This document shows positions 21,701-31,323 of a DNA stretch of 64,000 nt, in pieces (position 1 is the stretch's first letter; the number at the start of each line of letters is the position of its first letter). Origin of the DNA: Siniperca chuatsi. Taxonomy: Eukaryota > Chordata > Actinopteri > Centrarchiformes > Sinipercidae. Both the position numbers and the translations under genes were made by a program. The DNA lies in the NCBI RefSeq assembly GCF_020085105.1, contig NC_058047.1:22028001-22092000 (forward strand). The letters are read 5' to 3'. The notes below the pieces were generated by a model. The model ran no database searches. It saw only the letters and a program-made list of their open reading frames with translations, and had not been told where the DNA came from.

Positions 21701-24700
21701 CCATTGTAGGATTGGTCATTGCTGACAATGTAATAAAACTGAGAGAAATTCAGACCAGAATTGTAGAGGACAACCTGGTATTTCACAACGTGGAAAGCAT
21801 CAGCCTGACTACCATTGCTCGGACTCTGACCAAACACAGAGTTCAAATGAAACAGTTGTCCATAGTTCCTTTTGAAAGGAACAGCGAGCGGGTCAAGGAA
21901 CTGCGGCACCAATACATCCAGGTATGGTGTCTATCCAATCTGTCTTGTTCTATAGTGAGTTTTATACTATGCTACTCTACATGTAAACATGGGTTACAGA
22001 ACATAACAGCAGGACATACTGAAAAGCATTTACATATGCTGTGTTTGATTTCTTTCAGAGAGTCATGGAGGTGGAAGCTAATCAGAGCCCACATGAAATC
22101 ATTTATGTAGAAGAGGCTGGGTTTAACCTGGCAAAAACATGTTGGCGGGGAAGAAACGTCATCGGGAAAAGGGCCACCGTTGATGTGCCGGGTCAGAGAG
22201 GAGAAAAATATCAGTGTGTGCTGCAATTTCGAGTGCTGGTTTGGTCCTGCAGAAATGCCAGATTGGTCTCTACAACACTGAGTGCCTTCTTTTGTCTTCA
22301 GATGACCTCCACCAACAACTGGTGCCAGAAACAGAAAGGGAACAGGTGGGAGCAAACATGAGGACATTTGTGATTGCATGGCACAATGCAGAATTCCACC
22401 ATTCACATGCAATCACAAACTGGTTTGCTGCCCATCCAGGAATGGTTTCCCTTTTCCTCCCCCCTCACTCGCCTTTCCTCAGCCCCATTGAGGAATATTT
22501 TTTTCTGCCTGGAGGTGGAAAGTGTATGATCATCCAATGGATGCTGGCTGCAGAGACACAGCAATTCTGTCACTTGCTTTTTTTTTTTTTCCTACGGTAC
22601 ATTCTATAAAGTAAAGCTGACTCATTCACTTTTAGATAGTACAGTATGTTGGCAAAAATGCACACATTCAACACTCAACCGAAAAATGTAGAGTGGTTTA
22701 CAATAAAAGGAAACTGAATTCTTAAAAAAAATAATGGATTTCATATTTTCTATTGTATGCAGGTAGAACTGAAACATGAAAAGTAATGCAGTTTTTGTAA
22801 CGCCAACTATTTTGAAAGTCATGCTATGATTGACTCTATGCTCCTCTTGGATAGAAAACGTCCTAGTGTATTGCAAGAATGATATGATATAGAGTCAGGT
22901 TCACCGTGTTTTGATAGAGTTAATGTATGTAAAGTGTTTTTGTATTTGAGAAGAAAATTAACAATTTGGCTAATTGTGTGATGTAGGTGTGTTGCTGTGT
23001 TAAGAGTTTAGAAAGGATCTTAAGTATAGGTAAACGCTTGTTAGCAATTGTAAAAAACTGTAATATCTATGACCTGCTGGAGACTTTCGAGTGCTGGTTT
23101 GGTCCTGCAGAAATGCCAGATTGGTCTCTACAACACTGAGTGCCTTCTTTTGTCTTCAGATGACCTCCACCAACAACTGGTGCCAGAAACAGAAAGGGAA
23201 CAGGTGGGAGCAAACATGAGGACATTTGTGATTGCATGGCACAATGCAGAATTCCACCATTCACATGCAATCACAAACTGGTTTGCTGCCCATCCAGGAA
23301 TGGTTTCCCTTTTCCTCCCCCCTCACTCGCCTTTCCTCAGCCCCATTGAGGAATATTTTTTTCTGCCTGGAGGTGGAAAGTGTATGATCATCCAATGGAT
23401 GCTGGCTGCAGAGACACAGCAATTCTGTCACTTGCTTTTTTTTTTTTTCCTACGGTACATTCTATAAAGTAAAGCTGACTCATTCACTTTTAGATAGTAC
23501 AGTATGTTGGCAAAAATGCACACATTCAACACTCAACCGAAAAATGTAGAGTGGTTTACAATAAAAGGAAACTGAATTCTTAAAAAAAATAATGGATTTC
23601 ATATTTTCTATTGTATGCAGGTAGAACTGAAACATGAAAAGTAATGCAGTTTTTGTAACGCCAACTATTTTGAAAGTCATGCTATGATTGACTCTATGCT
23701 CCTCTTGGATAGAAAACGTCCTAGTGTATTGCAAGAATGATATGATATAGAGTCAGGTTCGCCGTGTTTTGATAGAGTTAATGTATGTAAAGTGTTTTTG
23801 TATTTGAGAAGAAAATTAACAATTTGGCTAATTGTGTGATGTAGGTGTGTTGCTGTGTTAAGAGTTTAGAAAGGATCTTAAGTATAGGTAAACGCTTGTT
23901 AGCAATTGTAAAAAACTGTAATATCTATGACCTGCTGGAGACATCAAAATATCACCACCTGCTGGCAGTAAATAAAAATTGCCTTTAGGCCCATGTTCTG
24001 TAGATCCTACTATACTTAAGTATGTTTGTTATGTACACACAGTTGTGGAGAGTAACTAAGTACATTTACTCATTTGGTGTACTTTTTGGGGAACTTGCAC
24101 TTTACATGAATATTTCAAATCTATGCTACTTAAAATATTGTACTTTTTATTCCACTATATTCATCTGAGAGCTTTTCAGAACAAGATTATTTTTAAAAAA
24201 CACCAACATATAATAAGCCTTCAAAGTATAATCCAATGTTATAGATTAAACTAGTGGTCCCAAACCTTTTTGGCTAGTTGGGGCTCCTTGTCACGTTTCA
24301 GATGTCTATGTTGTTAGCAGTTCGAATAAAGAGACGCTTCCCCTCAAAACATCTCAGATGGTTTGATTTGAATGAGAACTGTTAAAATATACTCAAACTG
24401 TAAAGAGGTCAAATTATCCAATATTTTTGCAAAAAGATTAGATTCTTCTTTCCTCTCCCATTAATCACCTCACGACCCCTCAGATTTATCTGGTAACCTT
24501 TTGGAAGGGCCCGACACCTAGGTTGGGAACCACTGGACTAAACTAGCTAACTGTATATAAAGTAGTTAAAACCTCGACCAGCTACAACAGTAAAATGCTG
24601 CTTACACATTAATGCAGTCACAATCTAATAATGTAATATATAATAATATATCAGTAACAGGGGACATTTTACTGTGGAATGACATTTCAGTCAATATTAA

Positions 24701-27610
24701 ATAAATAAATAAATATGGCTATAAAAGATATCTTGAAATAAATAATACATTAAATATAGAAATAAATGTAAATATAAATAAATGAGTCAATAATAATAAA
24801 TAAATAAATATATAAATAAATAAATAAATAGGTTTTTATTTAAAAAAGGACATTTTTCAAAAGGACTATTTCTATTTATTTAAGGGGGCTTTTATTTCAA
24901 ACCTGCAAAACCTGGCAAGCAAACCACCTTGGTACTGTATTATTTATTGAACTATATTAACTCATTTATATATTTATATTTACTTATATATTTATTGCCT
25001 CATTTATTTATTTCAGGATTTATTTTATAGCCATATTTATTTATTTATTTGATATTGACTGAAATGGCATTCCATATTTTACTGCATGATGATTTTTTTT
25101 TTATACTAGGTACATTTTGCTTATAATACTTTTGTACTTCACTTAAGTAGGAGTTTAAATGCAGGACTTTTACTTGTAATGGAGTGTTTTTATATTGTTG
25201 TATAGATACTTTTACTTTAGTAAAGGATCTGAGTACTTCTACACATCTTTATCCCACTTAATGCCTTTTTATGTTTGTTTCATTCAAAGTCATGTTGATT
25301 AATGTTGTTCTGGAAACCTTTTGCAAAATAGTTATTAAAGCACAATATTGACTTATGGGATCTGGCTGGATAAATCCTGATCTTAAAAAAAGATGACTGC
25401 ATGCTCCATCTTGTTTACAAAGGAGGCTCACCTGTGTCCACGAACTGCCCTGTAAGTGCACTACCTCGTTGAAGTTCTCAAGAATACTCTGGTACTGCTT
25501 GTCAGTGTACTCAAAGCGATCCCCAAACACCAGGCAGCAGATGATGTTGGACACAGCATTGTTTATCAGTGACTGGGCATTAAAAGGCTTGCCTTTAAAA
25601 TAAAGAGGAAATGTAGATAAGACACACAGAAACTTTGTAAAAAAAATTAAAAAAAAAAAAGGCAGAAGAAAAGTACTGTGACATATTGATTATGATTATG
25701 GCTGATTAGCTGGAATAACAGATACATATACAGAGGGCAAGCCACTGCCAAACTAAAGCAAACAGGTGTCCCTTAGATAATGAATGAACCATGTACATGG
25801 TCTAAGGTGCACAGTTCAATGCTCCACAGTGTTGCTGCATGCTGTTGAAGGGAAAGGGAAAATGTAATAAACGTAAAAAAAAAGAATGTGCCGTGGTGAA
25901 AAAGCATACTGCCCTGTAACTAGTTAGGGAAGAATTAGTTGATTAGTTGTTGCTTGTTGATAAAATAACATTTGTTTGTTGCCTTGGTGAAGGGCAAAAG
26001 CCTCAGTGAGATATTGGCACTCCTGCTGGATGGATGGCTCCAGGGTCTTCTTGCCCACACCAAAGTTTCTGAGTGTATGAAGAGCAAATCTCCTCTGCTG
26101 CTTCCATCGATTGCCATTCGATGCCACCAGACCTTTTGGAAACACAAAACAGCATGAGACCAGAGGTAATTGGAAATGGGTATAGCTAACAACTAGCTAA
26201 ATGCTAATAAGCCTAACATGGTGTCAGTCTGATGCTCCTACCCTAACTAAATACAAACTAGCAACTTTTTAAACAAAATGCAACCCACACTACCTTTATT
26301 CCCAAACATTTCTTCAAACAGTGGTATGGAGGGGCGATCTACGTAGTCTTCTCCTCTTTGGACCAGGGCCTCTCTCACAAGCTTGTAGCCATTAATGACC
26401 ACAATTCTTCCACCAAAGAGCCGAAGGCTGAAAATGTTTCCATATTTCTCTGCAAACTGAACACAGAGACCAGACTGGTATTTTGGTTCAACACTGACAT
26501 ACTTTTTTTATGTTCTATAAAGTTGACATATTTGTAAATTTTATGAACATTTAAAAAAAAAAATCTTTGTAATTTAAAATGAATAAATACTCCACCTAAA
26601 CAATAACAGCATGCTACACTGGGATGAAGTACTGACAGAAAACTTTTCATAAAAATGTCTTCATATGCAGATCAAATGAAGAACAAGCACATTAATGGCT
26701 GAATTATGGCACTTCTAACACAGGCCACGGCACAGGCTTTGGCAAAAGTGAGGAAAAAAACATTGGCAGAAGCCTTGAGAGAGGTTGGCCAGGCCAGTTA
26801 GAGGAAAGGTGAGAGAACAACAGTATTTTTTTTTTTTTTTTGAAAGATGAATTTGAAGAGTAAATTAACCAACTGACAATCTATGAAGATGTTTTGATTG
26901 TTTTTCAAATGGTAAAAATAACTTTTCTACTTTAGTTTTCAGGTGAGAAAGACGAATTCTACATGGTAATTACTACTGAAATGGAGAGACGTGGACTAAA
27001 GTGAATAGTAAACAACAAAGGCCATGTTGTGGAAATATTATTCAGTGACATTGCTATTTTTTGCATGTTCACAAATTGAATAAAGGTTTCACAAATCTGA
27101 AACTGTGTCTTAAGGAATCTTTAACCTCTCTGGGATAATCTAGTCCAGATTTGACCAGTTTAGGTATAGAGGTTTTACAAATTAAATTTGGGTTTCAGAC
27201 AGCGTTAAGGCTTTACCAAATATGCTCCCACCATGTCTAACACGCTTTCACAACAGTAAGAGGTTCGGAAAAGCGGAGAATCGGTAATGTAATGTAAGTT
27301 AAGTTTCCCTTAACTTTCCCCTTAACTGCCGAATCGGAAGCTAACTTCTTTTTTAGACATTTTATTTCACTGAGCGGGGTCGGGTACTGTATGTCTGGCC
27401 TCGACATACCTCTGTGAACTGCAGGTGGAGTCTGGCGGGTTGGATGCGATGAAGGTCACCAATCAAAGGAAGAGCCCAGGGTCCAGGAGGAAAGTTAGTC
27501 GGCACTCTGTTCTTCAAAACATCAGTCAACAACAGAAAAACACACAGAAATATCACAATACTCCTGCCGTCCATCCACTCCAAGCCGAGTACTTTGTATA
27601 TTGTCTCCAT
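18709..27610 (-). CDS. Cytochrome P450 family 2 protein (gene A, CYP2J-related)
   Basis: ER-anchored haem-thiolate monooxygenase; substrate not predictable. Nine exons in the CYP2 plan, all in phase, 498 aa: 27610-27410, 26456-26294, 26132-25983, 25592-25432, 20652-20476, 20376-20238, 20022-19835, 19255-19114, 18884-18709. Features in order: N-terminal anchor (about 15-35), proline hinge [28 protein letters not shown] (C-helix), I-helix [12 protein letters not shown]-helix HEIQR, and haem loop [12 protein letters not shown] with the Cys ligand. The length is normal for the family and I see no lesion. Oddities: exon 3 appears to use a weak GC donor (AAG|gcaaca), the exon 6 donor is the edge of a (TG)n microsatellite, and intron 4 (4.8 kb) is packed with transposons. 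Clearly different from genes B-D; CYP2AD or CYP2V subfamily is possible but not resolved. Confidence 0.9.
20214..20237 (+). repeat. (CA)n microsatellite forming a splice donor
   Basis: About 12 CA units on the plus strand. On the minus strand the (GTGTGTG)n run starts exactly at the 3' edge of CYP2 gene A exon 6 (exon end at 20238), so the first GT is the splice donor. Confidence 0.9.
21150..22610 (+). mobile_element. IS630/Tc1-mariner-type DNA transposon remnant with introns
   Basis: Encodes pieces of a DDE transposase. Exon-like block 1 runs from about 21190 to 21523 and includes an HTH segment [20 protein letters not shown]. Block 2 (21639-21920) is open throughout and ends in [11 protein letters not shown]. 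Block 3 starts at 22059, includes YVEEAGFNL and [10 protein letters not shown], and continues in another frame to [14 protein letters not shown] near 22495. GT/AG junctions at about 21523/21639 and 21921/22058 restore the expected protein across two gaps, so the family copy carried spliceosomal introns. Damage: a frame change near 22210, the second catalytic Asp replaced by His in AWHNAEFHH, and a frame change at the T-run after SPIEE. Degenerate terminal repeats may extend the element to about 20690-23084. It lies in CYP2 gene A intron 4. Confidence 0.75.
22227..23942 (+). repeat. 858-bp direct tandem duplication
   Basis: Copy 1 is 22227-23084 and copy 2 is 23085-23942, head to tail. The unit holds the C-terminal part of the transposase plus about 480 bp of 3' flank. 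Reading the two side by side I found only one difference (CACCG versus CGCCG in the phrase AGAGTCAGGTTC...GTG). The left side of copy 1 is preceded by transposase sequence, and the right end of copy 2 runs into single-copy sequence. The near identity means a very recent event or an assembly duplication. Confidence 0.93.
24252..24535. mobile_element. hAT-type MITE, 284 bp, with 8-bp target duplication
   Basis: The ends TAGTGGTCCCAAACC and, read inward on the other strand, CAGTGGTTCCCAACC match the hAT terminal consensus. Flanks GATTAAAC (24244-24251) and GACTAAAC (24536-24543) are an 8-bp target duplication with one mismatch. It has no coding capacity and is inserted in the older repeat at 24040-25247. 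Confidence 0.9.
24675..25074. mobile_element. AT-rich foldback element, 400 bp
   Basis: Inverted ends of about 50 bp (TGGAATGACATTTCAGTCAA at the left, its near complement at the right) enclose (AAAT)n/(ATTT)n-rich sequence. A 9-bp direct repeat ATTTTACTG flanks it (24666-24674 and 25076-25084). It is inserted in the same older repeat as the hAT MITE. The superfamily is not assigned. Confidence 0.82.
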
Positions 27611-29543
27611 TTGTTATCTTATTTATGCTAGCTTAGTTGTTTTACAGTGTTAACTTCGCTCTGACGACTGAACAGAGCTCAGTCAGGTAAAGAGAAACTG
27701 TAAGCCCAAATAATGGCAGCCAGCAGTGGCACTTCCGGTGGCAGCCTGAGCTGCCGCTGACCTGCCACCGCTGTGTTTGTATACATACACACACACACAC
27801 ACACACAGTGCACAAAAGCTGCTTCATGTTACAGTAGTTAAGTAATGATAAAGCAACAGACAATTCCTTCATATGAAATAGCTTGTGTGAGAGGCTAAAT
27901 GGCATTAATATGGTTGTTTATGTTTACTGTTTTAGCATGTCCTGCTGTGACCTGTTATGTAGTGTTTCTCAGGGAAATTTATGATTTTTCATTTTTTATT
28001 TTTGGATTTTAAAAAAATGACTTCATTCATGTGCCAGGTTTATATTGAGCTCCATTGCTATTCCTTAACATACATGCAATACATATAAAATAATTACTCT
28101 GCCACAATTTACAGAAGTCTATCTAAGTCTCATAATTTCATATTTTTTAATTTGTTGTGAATGTGCTGTACTTCTTCCGCCACTAGGTGCCGCCATTGAG
28201 CAAGTCAAGTGGTCTGTGATGCAAAAGCTGTAAAATAAGAACAACTTTGTTGTTGTTGTGTATTGCATTGCATAGTAATGAGCAATAGTACATTCAGCAA
28301 AACAGAGAAGTTTTCTGGTGGATGAGACCAAATATACTTTTGTTTAGTGCAGAAATAAAGTCACTGCAAGTCAAATTCCTTACCAGCATATGTCTGTGTC
28401 TCTGGCTGAAACACACACACACACACACAATACACAACAATATAGAGTAGTAGTAGTAGTAGATCAAAAAAAAAGAAAAAAGAAAGAGGTACACTGAAAA
28501 GTACATGTCTGTCTGGGGGTAATATGTCATGTCTAATTGTCGATGTGGGTGCCCGTGCATGATTGTGAAGTGGTGATGTAATATGTGCAAAGTACAGACA
28601 CAAGTGAAGCAGGCTGAGACTGGTTTGACAATAGTGACCCCCTTTCCTGTGACTGCTGCCATCTGCAGCTAACGTAGGCTACCTGCAGATGGCGCTGCAG
28701 GTTGTAGACTTAGACCTGTTATTGTTCTGCTGTTCAGGGTCTGAAAATAACAAAAATAATGTGAAGATAGAAAAACTAAAGGGAAAAGCATGAATATAGA
28801 TCCCCGAATGTGACATTTGGAGTACTCTTTATAATACTATGTGGGCGACTGTTTCCAGAAGAAGTGCTGTCACTGTGGTTATTTCCTGGATTATTTAGCA
28901 CAGTTTGCACTAATTGTTACACTAATGTTATTTGCTATGTTCCTTCAGATAACCACAACTTTACAAACTGATAATCAGCTGATAATCATTATTAATACTG
29001 GATACAGGATTCAATCACATCTGCCTTTACTCCTGTGGAACATTATTGTTGACTGAACTCCTGGACTGCTGCAGTTTTTCTGACAGAAGACTAAGGTCAG
29101 ACTTGTGTACCTGAGCATCATATCTACAGATATATTTCACACAACCTATACATATCACTTTGACTTGAGTGAATTTGACACCCGGGATTCATTAACCTTC
29201 CCATTTGAAAACCGATTTTTTAAATAACGTTGTAGTATAACTTGCAAAAGCACTGCTAAAAAAAACATCAATAAAGAATACCAAATAGTTCACCTTTAGT
29301 AATATTGACAAGATTAATCAAAGAAACCTTGCAAATTAATGAAAAAAATCTCGTCATGGAAATGCTACGTCTAGCAAATCTAATACTATATTGATGACTG
29401 TTAACATTCATAAGTTAGAAACTTAGGCACCTCACTAGCAGATGCCACAAACAGCAGCAGTTGCCATGGCAGCAGCAGCAGACATACACACAAGAAGACG
29501 AAGAAGTAGCCTACTCACATATTTTATTTGTGCAGCAATGTCA

Positions 29544-30046
29544 CAGTGTAGAAATACTCTGTTAAGTAAAGTAAAAGTAAGTAAGTAAGTAAAAGTCCTG
29601 CATTCAAAATCTAACTTGAAAAAAGTACATAAGTACCAAAAGTACTCATTATGCAGAATGGTCCATTTCAGAATCATATATATTAAATTATTGGATTATA
29701 ACTATAGATGCATTGATGTGTAAGCATTACTTTAATGTTGTAGCTGATAAAGGTGGGGCTAGTTGTAACTAATTTATATACTCCTGGGAAGCTTATTCTG
29801 TAACAAGAATAATAATTTATTAGTTGACTATATTTTACATTAATGATTGGAATTTGCAAAGTAACTACCAACTAATGCTGTCAGATAAATGTTGTAGAGT
29901 GAAAAGTACAATAGTTGCCTCTGAAATGCAGTGGAGTAGAAGTATAAAGTAGCATTAAATGGATTTACTCAAGTAAGTACAAATACCTCAAAACTGTAGT
30001 TAAGTACAGTACTTGAGTAAATGTACTTAGTTACTTTCCACCACTG
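29544..30046 (-). mobile_element. High-copy teleost repeat, copy 2 (inverted)
   Basis: Same family as 24040-25247, on the opposite strand. Its right end reads ACTTAGTTACTTTCCACCAC, followed by TG, and its left end starts near CAGTGTAGAAATACTC. It is uninterrupted and about 500 bp long. It lies about 55 bp from copy 3 in opposite orientation, making a possible large inverted repeat. Confidence 0.8.
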
Positions 30047-30099
30047 TGCCCTTGTACATCCATCTTTCTGAGGACCAATATGAGTCAAGGCCGGATCAA

Positions 30100-30934
30100 C
30101 GGGGTGTAAAGTAACAAAGTACATTTACTCAAGTACAGTTTCGAGATACTTGGAAAACATCCATTTGCTACTTCATACTTCTACTCCATTATATTTCAGA
30201 GGGAAATATTATATATAACAAAGAGGGAACATTTTACTATGAAATCAGCACTTTTACTTTTGCTACTTTAAGTACGTTTTGCTGACAATACTTCTGTACT
30301 TTTACTCAAGTGGGATTTGAATGAAGGAGTTTTACTTGTAATGGAGTATTTTTACATAGTTGTAATGTACACTTTTACTTCAGTAAAGGATATGAATATT
30401 TCTTCTAGTGGTGGGCAATCTGATTTTAGATCGAGGTCTAAGGCGTCCGCAATCTATTTTTCAGGTGACTCATAGAGATTGCAGTATTTAATGTCCTCTT
30501 ACTTCTCTTTCCAAACTTTACATAACCTCACTGACTAGCAGATCCACCCTAGATGAAAATACCAATGGAGTGATGTAGCCAACTAAAAGTCTAAGTTGAT
30601 TGGATGAATTACTTCACGTGACTCTTCCTTGGGTGATGTATTGTAAACTGCGCAATTGAGTTGTGAGTACTACTAATTTTATGATTGTTATCTTTTGGCT
30701 TCAAATTGAACTTCAAATTAAACTCAGGTTTTTAATTTTAACCATTTAAATATTGTGTTTTAATGGTGCAAATGGAGAAATTCATAGGCTATTTCAAGTC
30801 TAGCTATAGTCTACAGGGCATTTCAAAATTGAGAAAAAAGATTGCAATTTAGATCGTGGGTCGTGACTCTGATTAAACAGATTGTGATATTATTTTTTGG
30901 CCAGATCGCCTACCCCTAATTTCTTCCACCACTT
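30100..30934 (+). mobile_element. High-copy teleost repeat, copy 3, with nested MITE
   Basis: Starts near GTAAAGTAACAAAGTACATT, reads through GCACTTTTACTTTTGCTAC and is broken at 30405, resuming at 30919-30934 with TTCTTCCACCACT, the expected terminus. It is shorter internally than copies 1 and 2. Confidence 0.78.
30406..30918. mobile_element. hAT-like MITE, 513 bp, exact 8-bp target duplication
   Basis: Termini TAGTGGTGGGCAATCTGAT at the left and, on the other strand at the right, TAGGGGTAGGCGATCTGGC. Both sides carry ATTTCTTC (30398-30405 and 30919-30926), an exact 8-bp target duplication as hAT elements make. Non-coding. It interrupts the last 30 bp of copy 3. Confidence 0.88.
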
Positions 30935-31323
30935 AACTGGGCAAAGCAAGCAACTGTCCCAAGCCCCCTGACCCAGGGAAGGCCCTTAAAGCCCCAGGTT
31001 CACTGCATGTCAATTGGTTTTGGTAATTTGATCTATGCATTGTTGATTTACTGACTGATTACTGTCAAATTATTTGTATGAAAATGATTAGGAAGACCTC
31101 CTTGTGTCCATAAGATGCAGTGCATGTGGATACAGTCAGCAACCAGCTGGAAGAGTTCAAGTTCCAGAGTTGTTTTTCACCGATGTTATGTAACATTTCC
31201 TCACTGGGGCCTTTTTTCCCCCAGCCTCGTCCACTTCTCATCCAGATAACGAGAGATGCACAACCGTCCTGTCTGCAGGAGCAAACTGTGATTTTACAGA
31301 GGGCTTTCTGAAATATCTTTATC

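Larger units (their letters stand above)
24040..25247 (+). mobile_element. High-copy teleost repeat, copy 1, with two nested insertions
   Basis: Begins AGTTGTGGAGAGTAACTAAG, continues GTACATTTACTC, and ends near GGATCTGAGTACTTCT. Consensus copies I know from many fish begin CAGTGGTGGAAAGTAACTAAG. The copy is interrupted by a hAT-type MITE (24252-24535) and by an AT-rich foldback element (24675-25074); outside these it reads continuously. It is non-coding and diverged. Two other copies lie at 29544-30046 and 30100-30934. Confidence 0.8.
27611..31323. other. Divergent spacer between CYP2 genes A and B
   Basis: The two flanking genes are transcribed away from each other, so both promoters lie here. 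Contents: (CA)n runs near 27784-27806 and 28410-28428, a short (AGT)n near 28448-28460, then two copies of the high-copy teleost repeat and a nested MITE between 29544 and 30934 (listed separately). I see no gene; the short ORFs at 28119-28662 and 28841-29056 match nothing I recognise. Confidence 0.6.

Noticed and set aside
22041-22609. Separate small genes encoding two transposase-like proteins
   Set aside because: They are parts of one decayed transposase in two frames, the second repeated in the tandem duplication at 23069-23467.
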